From the NCBI GenBank assembly GCA_035647435.1, contig DASRNM010000135.1:1-13626 (forward strand): a DNA stretch of 13,626 nucleotides, written 5' to 3'. Each line of letters starts with the position of its first letter. Positions within the stretch are counted from its first letter, which is position 1. Shown here piece after piece: positions 7,764-13,626 of this stretch. The translations under genes and the position numbers were made by a program. The DNA comes from JAAZFZ01 sp035647435 (lineage in GTDB: Bacteria > Bacillota > Clostridia > Oscillospirales > Acutalibacteraceae). Under the pieces are notes generated by a model. The model did not search any database, was not told the DNA's origin, and saw only the letters and a list, made by a program, of their open reading frames with translations.

Positions 7764-7829
7764 ATGGCTAATATAACGATAAGCTTTCAAAAAACTGGAC
7801 GACATGGAAATCTAAAATGGTTGCCCTAA
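7764..7829 (+). CDS. Small leader-like ORF of 21 codons
   Basis: ATG 7764 follows a strong ribosome site (GGAGGG 7752-7757) at six bases and runs 21 codons to TAA 7827. The peptide begins MANITISFQK and ends GNLKWLP, is basic, and matches no family I recognise. It ends 19 bases before the phosphorylase start. It could be a regulatory leader peptide, a small functional protein, or the remnant of a gene. The ribosome site is the main evidence. Confidence 0.4.
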   Translation: MANITISFQKTGRHGNLKWLP

Positions 7830-7848
7830 AAATGAAAGAGGGGATAAA

Positions 7849-10215
7849 ATGTTTTCGGCTGACGATATAATAGAACACGCAAAAATTATCTCAAAATCGG
7901 AGTTTGGCACTCAACTCAATCGAGCAAATTATGTTGAGCAACACACTGCTGTTTCAAAGGCTGTTATTGCCCTAATAGCCGAAAACTGGTCAAAAAGCAA
8001 AGGAAAGCATCTAAACACACGTTGCGCTTATTATTTTTCTGCTGAATATCTTGTTGGTCGAGCTGTTTTTAATAACCTTTTTAACTTAAAGTTGTTGGAG
8101 GGTATTCAAAAACTTGACGGCTCTGGGCACTTAAAAATAAATTCAATGGAAGATATTGAAGATGCGGCGCTTGGCAACGGAGGGTTAGGTAGGCTTGCCG
8201 CCTGTCTTTTGGACAGTGCCGCAACACTTAACCTTCCCGTTATGGGCTACGGAATAAGGTACAAATATGGCTATTTCAAGCAAAAAATTGAAAATGGTTT
8301 TCAAAAAGAATTGCCCGACGACTGGACAAGGTTTGGGGACCCCTGGTCTGTCAGATGTGAAAATGACAAGGTGAAGGTGCAAATGGGCAGGCAGGCTGTT
8401 CTTGCCGTCCCTTATGATACGCCGATTATAGGCTATGACACGCAAAATGTTGTAACACTCAGGTTGTGGAAATCTGAGCCGGTAATTCCCTTTGATTTTG
8501 AGTTGTTTGACAAACAAAACTATACTGCCGCACTTAAAGAAAAGAACAAAGCTGAGGATATTTCAAGAGTGTTATATCCGAATGATAGCACGAATGAGGG
8601 TAAGTTTTTGCGCCTTAAACAGCAATATTTTTTTTCAAGTGCTTCAATTCAAGATATTATTAGAAACTATAAATGTAGACATGACGACAGCTTTGAATCT
8701 TTTTCGCAAATGTGTGCAATTCAGCTCAACGACACTCACCCTGTAATAGCTATAATCGAACTTATACGAATCCTTATTGATTACGAAGGCTTAGATTTTG
8801 AAAAAGCCTTTGAAGTAGCACAGAAAACCTTTTCATACACAAATCATACGGCTATGCAGGAGGAACTTGAAAAATGGGAATTAAAAATTATTAGAAGAAT
8901 TTCGCCTCGCTTAGTGCAAATAATCAAGCAGATTGACTTACGACTTAAAAAAGAACTAAAACTAAAAGAGGTTTTGCCCGAAATGCAACAAAGAATGCAG
9001 ATTGTTCAAGATAAAACGGTTCATATGGCTTATCTTGCTTGCTATGCTTCAACCTATATAAACGGTGTTGCGAAAACCCACACAGAAACATTAAAAAACA
9101 AGGTGCTTGCCGATTTTTATAGCGTTTATCCGCACAGATTTCAAAATAAAACAAACGGGGTTACACAAAGGCGATGGTTAGGCGTTTGCAATCCGCAATT
9201 GTCGGCATTGATTACAGAGCTTTTGGGCTCGAATGAGTGGCTCAAAGACCTATCGAAATTAAAGGCGCTTGAAAAATTTGTTGATAACGAAAGTGTTATA
9301 AAAAGGTTTATAGATGTTAAAAATATAAAACACAAGGATTTGTGCGATTATATAATGAAAAAAGAGGGTATAGTAGTTAGCCCATTAACAATGTTTGACG
9401 TTCAGATAAATGGACTTCATGGGCACAAACGGCAACTGCTCAACATTCTCGCAATACTCGAAATATACTTTGAAATAAAAGATGGGACAATCAAAAATTT
9501 TGCACCGACAACCTTTATATTCGGTGCAAAGGCGGCACCGGGATGTTTTAGGGCAAAAGCAACAATCAAGCTTATAAGTGAAGTTGCAGGGCTTATTGAT
9601 AAGGACAAAGCTGTCAAAGACACAATAAAGGTTATTTTTGTTTCCGATTACAATGTGTCTTATGCAGAAAAAATAATACCTGCCACCGATGTTTCGCAAC
9701 AGATATCAACATCGGGCACGCAGGCGAGCGGAACGGGCAACATGAAGTTAATGATTAATGGTGCTGTAACAATAGGCACTTATGATGGCGCAAACATTGA
9801 GGTTTTTGACAAAGCAGGGGAGAGCAACAATTATGTTTTCGGTGCTACGGCTGAAGAAATTAAAGTGCTCAAAGGGGACTATTCACCGAATAAAATATAT
9901 GAAAAGAATCAAAAAGTGAAAAGGGTTCTCGACGCCTTAATTGATGGCACTTTGGACGATGACTCGACGGGTATGTTCAGCGAACTTTACAATTCATTGC
10001 TCAAAGGAGCAAGCTGGCATGCGCCTGACATTTTTTTCGTGCTCAATGATTTTGACAGCTATTTAGAAACAAAGATTAAGGTTAATACCGATTATCAAAA
10101 CATGATATCTTTTGCAAAAAAATGTTGGCTTAACATTTGCAACTCTGGTTATTTTTCCTCCGACAGAACAGTGTCTGAATATGCTGTCGAAATTTGGCAT
10201 ATTGACAGCGTTTGA
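7849..10215 (+). CDS. glgP: Alpha-glucan (glycogen/maltodextrin) phosphorylase, altered active-site loop
   Basis: A GT35-family phosphorylase of 788 residues (normal length), expected to release glucose 1-phosphate from alpha-1,4-glucans in the cytoplasm using pyridoxal phosphate. Intact motifs include LGNGGLGRL (108-116), GYGIRYKYGYFKQ, LYPNDS, LNDTHP, TNHT, NGVTQRRW, FIFGAKAAPG and the PLP site SGTGNMK with Schiff-base lysine K633. The usual FDVQIKRxHEYKRQ loop instead reads FDVQINGLHGHKRQ (517-529 region): N521 and G522 replace Lys and Arg, and G525 and H526 replace Glu and Tyr. In rabbit muscle phosphorylase the Arg (569) and Lys (568) bind phosphate. Q625 replaces the Glu that normally contacts the sugar. 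The frame is open and otherwise well conserved, so activity may be changed or lost. ATG 7849 follows GAGGGG by five bases; it probably shares transcription with the upstream lipoprotein gene. Confidence 0.9.
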   Translation: MFSADDIIEHAKIISKSEFGTQLNRANYVEQHTAVSKAVIALIAENWSKSKGKHLNTRCAYYFSAEYLVGRAVFNNLFNLKLLEGIQKLDGSGHLKINSMEDIEDAALGNGGLGRLAACLLDSAATLNLPVMGYGIRYKYGYFKQKIENGFQKELPDDWTRFGDPWSVRCENDKVKVQMGRQAVLAVPYDTPIIGYDTQNVVTLRLWKSEPVIPFDFELFDKQNYTAALKEKNKAEDISRVLYPNDSTNEGKFLRLKQQYFFSSASIQDIIRNYKCRHDDSFESFSQMCAIQLNDTHPVIAIIELIRILIDYEGLDFEKAFEVAQKTFSYTNHTAMQEELEKWELKIIRRISPRLVQIIKQIDLRLKKELKLKEVLPEMQQRMQIVQDKTVHMAYLACYASTYINGVAKTHTETLKNKVLADFYSVYPHRFQNKTNGVTQRRWLGVCNPQLSALITELLGSNEWLKDLSKLKALEKFVDNESVIKRFIDVKNIKHKDLCDYIMKKEGIVVSPLTMFDVQINGLHGHKRQLLNILAILEIYFEIKDGTIKNFAPTTFIFGAKAAPGCFRAKATIKLISEVAGLIDKDKAVKDTIKVIFVSDYNVSYAEKIIPATDVSQQISTSGTQASGTGNMKLMINGAVTIGTYDGANIEVFDKAGESNNYVFGATAEEIKVLKGDYSPNKIYEKNQKVKRVLDALIDGTLDDDSTGMFSELYNSLLKGASWHAPDIFFVLNDFDSYLETKIKVNTDYQNMISFAKKCWLNICNSGYFSSDRTVSEYAVEIWHIDSV

Positions 10216-10235
10216 TTAAGAATGAGAATTTCTAT

Positions 10236-10267
10236 AAAAAGGGGCGTCTGACAAGCGTCCCTTTTAT
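10236..10267 (+). terminator. Terminator after the phosphorylase gene
   Basis: AAAAGGGGCG (10237-10246) pairs with CGTCCCTTTT (10256-10265) in a 10-bp stem with one G-U pair and a loop of about 9 nt. The T run is part of the stem, the usual form of a bidirectional terminator, and more T-rich sequence follows. Confidence 0.82.
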
Positions 10268-10287
10268 GTTTAAATTTTATACATATA

Positions 10288-10316
10288 TTGACATGGTTTT
10301 TGATTAGCTATATACT
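10288..10316 (+). promoter_or_regulatory. Promoter of the D-Asp ligase operon
   Basis: A consensus -35 TTGACA (10288-10293) and a -10 TATACT (10311-10316) are spaced by exactly 17 bp. An extra TATAAT at 10319-10324 is too far from the -35. The leader would be only about 30 nt, with no operator-like repeat visible, suggesting strong constitutive expression fitting a cell-wall function. Confidence 0.88.
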
Positions 10317-10353
10317 GTTATAATGATATATTTTAATAAGAAGGTTGAAAAAA

Positions 10354-11565
10354 ATGGTGTTTTCTGAAAAAGAGTTTTTGCCCGTAATTTTAGGTGCGGA
10401 TATCACAGCATACAGTCTTGCAAGGAGCTTTCATGAGGAGTACAATATCAAATCCCTTGTGCTTAGCAAGGCGGAAGCCCCGATAATCTCAAAAAGTGCA
10501 ATTATTGAAAACAGGGTATTTGATTCGTTTGATAAGAAAGAGATTCTTATAGAAAAACTTCTTGAAGTCGGCAAAGAATTTGAGGGCAAAAAGAAGCTTA
10601 TTGTTTTGGGTTGCGGTGATTGGTATGTTCGTGAGCTGATTGAGAACAAGGAGCTACTAAGCCCGTACTATATAATACCTTATATTGATGAGGAATTGCT
10701 CAACGAAATTGTTTTAAAGGACAAGTTCTATGAAGTATGCCACGAGCTTGAAATAGATTATCCTAAAACCTTTGTTTACAACTGCGGTGAGGAGAATAAT
10801 CTTGATTTTGACTTTGAATATCCTGTCATAGCAAAGCCGGCAAACAGTGCAATGTATCATTATGCTCAGTTTGAGGGCAAGAAAAAAGTCTTTAGTTTCA
10901 ATGATAAAGAAAGTCTTGAAAAAATGCTTGAAAATCTTGAAACATCAAGCTATGATTACAAATTTATTGTTCAGGATTGCATTCCCGGCGATGATACGAA
11001 CATGCGTGTTTTAACCTGCTACTGCGACCAAAATTCAAAGGTCAAATTTGCTTCTTTAGGCAGAACATTGCTTGAGGACCATACGCCGACGGCTATAGGG
11101 AACCCCGTTGCGATTATCAACGAAGTCAACTCGGAAATTGTAGAAACGGCAACGAGATTTCTTGAGCATATAGGTTATGTAGGCTTTTCAAACTTTGACA
11201 TAAAGTATGATAGCAGAGACGGTAAATACAAGTTTTTTGAAATTAATGTACGCCTTGGTAGAAGTAACTTTTATGTTACGGGCAGCAGTTTCAATGTTGT
11301 AAAATGGATTGTTGATGATTATATTTACGGAGAAACACAGGATTATACTGTTGCTGATAACATTAACTTGTTTACTGTTGTGCCAAAAGGTGTTATTATG
11401 AAGTATGTATCTGATGAAGATTTAAAAAATCAGGCTAAAAGCCTCTATAAGCAAAAAAAAGTTAGCTACCCTTTGAAGTATAAGGTAGATAAAAACTTGA
11501 AGAGAAGATTATTTGTAACACTTGCATTGCTTAATCAACACAGAAAGTTTAAAAAATACTTTTAA
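10354..11565 (+). CDS. asl: D-aspartate ligase (ATP-grasp)
   Basis: A 403-residue ATP-grasp carboxylate-amine ligase, closest in appearance to D-aspartate ligase of Enterococcus faecium (Asl), which adds D-Asp through its beta-carboxylate to the lysine side chain of the UDP-MurNAc-pentapeptide precursor in the cytoplasm. The N-terminus FLPVILGADITAYSLARSF is typical of that family. ATP-grasp features follow: PVIAKPANS with K161, FIVQDCIPGDDTNMRVL, then FDIKYD (D282) and FFEINVRLGR (E296, N298) for magnesium binding. ATG 10354 is used because AGAAGG (10339-10344) lies nine bases upstream; TTG 10345 is too close to it. An aspartate racemase and an asparagine synthase follow directly, as expected for D-Asp/D-Asn bridge synthesis. 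The exact acceptor amine is inferred. Confidence 0.85.
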   Translation: MVFSEKEFLPVILGADITAYSLARSFHEEYNIKSLVLSKAEAPIISKSAIIENRVFDSFDKKEILIEKLLEVGKEFEGKKKLIVLGCGDWYVRELIENKELLSPYYIIPYIDEELLNEIVLKDKFYEVCHELEIDYPKTFVYNCGEENNLDFDFEYPVIAKPANSAMYHYAQFEGKKKVFSFNDKESLEKMLENLETSSYDYKFIVQDCIPGDDTNMRVLTCYCDQNSKVKFASLGRTLLEDHTPTAIGNPVAIINEVNSEIVETATRFLEHIGYVGFSNFDIKYDSRDGKYKFFEINVRLGRSNFYVTGSSFNVVKWIVDDYIYGETQDYTVADNINLFTVVPKGVIMKYVSDEDLKNQAKSLYKQKKVSYPLKYKVDKNLKRRLFVTLALLNQHRKFKKYF

Positions 11566-11579
11566 TGAAAGAGGATCAA

Positions 11580-12317
11580 ATGGGTGAGGAAGTTTTAGGA
11601 GTTCTCGGCGGTATAGGCCCGCTTGCCACAATATATTTTACCGATATGGTTATAAACATGACTGATGCAAAAATGGATCAGGAGCATATCCCTATGGTTA
11701 TTTTCAACAATCCTCAAATTCCCGACAGGACGGAGTACATTCTTGATAATTCAAAGCCAAACCCGTTGCCTGTAATGATAAAAGATGCAATTAAGCTTGA
11801 AAATGTGGGTTGTGATTATATTGTCATTCCTTGCAACACTGCTCACTATTTTTATTCCGAGATTCAAAAAAATGTCAGTGTGCCGATAATAAATATTATT
11901 AAGAAGACTGTGGAATACATTAAAAACAACCAAACCGATGTCAAATGCATTGGCATTCTTGCAACGCAAGGCACAATCGTAACAGGTTCGTATCAAAAAG
12001 AAATAATAAAAAATGGGCTTGATTACAAAGTGCCCGACGAAAAGAACCAAAAATCGCTGATGAATATAATTTATAATGGAGTCAAGGCAGGCGAAGAAGT
12101 TGATGTTTGTGAGTTTCTTCGCATTGTCGATGACCTAAAGCATGACGGGTGCGATGCAGTGATTTTAGGCTGCACCGAGCTTTCTGTTATCAACAAGAGC
12201 CGTTTATTGGTCCGCAATGATATAGTCGATTCCTTAGAGGTTCTTGCAAGAATCAGCATTGAGCTTTGTGGAAAAAGAGTTAAAGATAATGCATTGAAAA
12301 TGCAAGTGACAAAATAG
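11580..12317 (+). CDS. racD: Aspartate racemase
   Basis: A 245-residue cofactor-independent racemase of the Asp/Glu family, expected to interconvert L- and D-aspartate and so supply the upstream ligase. It begins with the family signature GVLGGIGPLAT. The two catalytic cysteines are C85 in IPCNTAHYF and C198 in LGCTELS. ATG 11580 was chosen because AGAGGA ends four bases before it; ATG 11565, which overlaps the ligase stop codon as TAATG, would add five residues and has a weaker site. Either way the genes are essentially contiguous and translationally coupled. Glutamate racemase is less likely because of the neighbours and sequence style. Confidence 0.88.
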   Translation: MGEEVLGVLGGIGPLATIYFTDMVINMTDAKMDQEHIPMVIFNNPQIPDRTEYILDNSKPNPLPVMIKDAIKLENVGCDYIVIPCNTAHYFYSEIQKNVSVPIINIIKKTVEYIKNNQTDVKCIGILATQGTIVTGSYQKEIIKNGLDYKVPDEKNQKSLMNIIYNGVKAGEEVDVCEFLRIVDDLKHDGCDAVILGCTELSVINKSRLLVRNDIVDSLEVLARISIELCGKRVKDNALKMQVTK

Positions 12318-12335
12318 AGTCAGTGAGGGAAACAA

Positions 12336-13626
12336 ATGTGTGGTTTTGTAGGGTTTTTAAATGACAAGAGTTCTGATTATGACAATCAAAAAACAATAAA
12401 ATCAATGGCTGATAGAATAGCTCATAGGGGCCCCGATGAGGAAGAGTACTACTGTGACAATGATATTTCATTAGGCTTTAGGCGGCTTAGCATAATTGAC
12501 CTTGACGGGGGTAGTCAGCCTATAACAAATGAAGACGAAACAAAGGTGCTTGTAAGCAACGGTGAGATATATAACTTCATGTCTTTGCGAGATGATTTGA
12601 CCAAAAAAGGGCATGTTTTTAAGACGAAAACTGATTCTGAAGTGATTTTGCATGGATATGAAGAATATGGCAAAGAGCTTTTAAACAAGCTAAGAGGTAT
12701 GTTTTCCTTTGTAATTTGGGATAGGGCAGAGAAGAAGCTTTTCGGTGCAAGGGATATTTTCGGCATAAAACCGTTTTTTTATTATTTGAAAAATGAGAAC
12801 TTCCTTTTCGGTTCGGAGATTAAGTCGTTTCTATCTAATCCGATGTTTGAAAAGGAGCTTAATGTCGAGCGTTTGCCCGATTACCTTTGTTTTGAATACA
12901 TTCCCTCTTGCGAAACGATGTTCAAGAACGTTTACAAGCTTCCACCCGGTTGTTGCTTTACCTGGCAAGACGGGGAGTTGAAAATTGATAAATACTTTGA
13001 AATGAAGTATAATATTGATGATTCAAAAGACCTTGAGTATTGGGAGAACCTTATCGAAAAAACTTTTGAACAATCAACTCTTGCACATGGCATTTCGGAT
13101 GTCGAGGTCGGGTGTTTCCTTTCAAGCGGTGTCGACTCGAGCTATGTTGTCAATCAAATGGCAAAAAACAACGATGTTAAAACCTTTTCGGTAGGTTATG
13201 AAGAAGAAAAATACAGCGAGCTTAAACATGCTCAAAACTTTGCAAATGTTGCAAATGTTCAAAACTTTTCAAAGAAAGTGTCAGCAGATGAATACTTTGA
13301 TATTGCCTCAACAGTTCAGTACTATATGGATGAGCCGCTTCCTAACCCCTCTGCGATTGTCCTCTACTTTCTCACAAAGCTTGCAAGTGAGCAGGTGAAG
13401 GTTGTGCTTTCTGGCGAGGGTGCAGATGAGCTTTTCGGTGGGTATAATTACTATAAAGAGCCGTTGGATTTTGAGAAATATCAAAAGCTACCATTGACAT
13501 TGAGAAAGCTAATTTCAGGTGTCGCAGTGAAGATACCGAACATAAAGGGTAAAAGGTTTTTAGTTAGAGGTAGCATGCCAATTGAGAAAAGATACATCAG
13601 AAACAACTATGTATTTGATCATACAA
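12336..13626 (+). CDS. asnH: Asparagine synthase, glutamine-hydrolysing (partial, 3' end outside window)
   Basis: The first 430 codons of an AsnB/AsnH-type amidotransferase (usually about 600 residues or more), open to the window end. The N-terminal glutaminase nucleophile is C2 (MCGFVGF), followed by AHRGPDE, SNGEIYN and TDSEV for glutamine binding. The synthetase domain shows the pyrophosphate loop SSGVDSS from residue 263 and SGEGADELFGGY from 359. GAGGGA (12325-12330) lies five bases before ATG, and 18 bases separate it from the racemase stop. After a D-Asp ligase and racemase the likely role is amidation of D-Asp to D-Asn in peptidoglycan precursor, as known for AsnH of Lactococcus lactis; ordinary free L-asparagine synthesis remains possible. 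The symbol reflects context. Confidence 0.85.
   Translation, partial: MCGFVGFLNDKSSDYDNQKTIKSMADRIAHRGPDEEEYYCDNDISLGFRRLSIIDLDGGSQPITNEDETKVLVSNGEIYNFMSLRDDLTKKGHVFKTKTDSEVILHGYEEYGKELLNKLRGMFSFVIWDRAEKKLFGARDIFGIKPFFYYLKNENFLFGSEIKSFLSNPMFEKELNVERLPDYLCFEYIPSCETMFKNVYKLPPGCCFTWQDGELKIDKYFEMKYNIDDSKDLEYWENLIEKTFEQSTLAHGISDVEVGCFLSSGVDSSYVVNQMAKNNDVKTFSVGYEEEKYSELKHAQNFANVANVQNFSKKVSADEYFDIASTVQYYMDEPLPNPSAIVLYFLTKLASEQVKVVLSGEGADELFGGYNYYKEPLDFEKYQKLPLTLRKLISGVAVKIPNIKGKRFLVRGSMPIEKRYIRNNYVFDHT

Noticed and set aside
9385..9699. Open reading frames on the - strand opposite the phosphorylase gene
   Set aside because: They mirror conserved phosphorylase codons (PLP and loop region) and resemble no protein; antisense shadows.
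13233..13268. Local direct repeats (tandem TGCAAATGT and two CAAAACTTT copies) inside the asparagine synthase gene
   Set aside because: The encoded segment keeps the family's usual length between SELKHA and ADEYF, so it looks like coding sequence similarity and not an insertion or a mobile repeat.
1..13626. CRISPR arrays, tRNA genes, insertion sequences
   Set aside because: No regularly spaced repeats, cloverleaf-like sequences, transposase motifs or terminal inverted repeats were seen on reading both strands.

Overview
The window is AT-rich, with strong Shine-Dalgarno sites and U-tract terminators. All supported genes lie on the + strand. The gene content (DUF4474 protein, clostridial-type xylulokinase and phosphorylase, family 1 solute-binding lipoprotein, D-Asp ligase cassette) suggests a low-GC Firmicute, most likely a gut- or rumen-type Clostridia member. 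No tRNA, rRNA, CRISPR array, transposase or phage gene was seen.

Layout. (1) 1-3545: a sugar catabolic operon. Three copies of a CG-centred operator and a sigma-A-like promoter precede xylB (xylulokinase) and an L-fucose/L-arabinose isomerase-family protein; a strong terminator closes the unit. (2) 3660-5691: a two-gene unit bounded by terminators, with a membrane-anchored DUF4474 protein translated from a TTG start and a calcineurin-like metallophosphoesterase. Its function is unknown. (3) 6167-10267: a sugar-binding lipoprotein without permease genes, a long intercistronic hairpin, a 21-codon leader-like ORF with possible competing hairpins over its ribosome binding site, and a full-length alpha-glucan phosphorylase whose phosphate-binding loop lacks normally invariant residues. 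(4) 10288 to the window end: a consensus promoter followed by D-aspartate ligase, aspartate racemase and the first 430 codons of an asparagine synthase. These three correspond to the known route for building a D-Asp/D-Asn interpeptide bridge in peptidoglycan.

How the genes work together. The first unit probably isomerises an aldose and phosphorylates the ketose for the pentose phosphate pathway. The third probably captures an oligosaccharide, and its phosphorylase-family protein would handle alpha-glucan if active. The fourth is cell-wall biosynthesis: the racemase makes D-Asp, the ligase attaches it to the peptidoglycan precursor, and the synthase-like protein probably amidates it. The points most worth a second look are the altered phosphorylase active site, the leader ORF with its hairpins, the DUF4474-phosphoesterase pair, and the pairing of a FucI-type isomerase with a xylulokinase.
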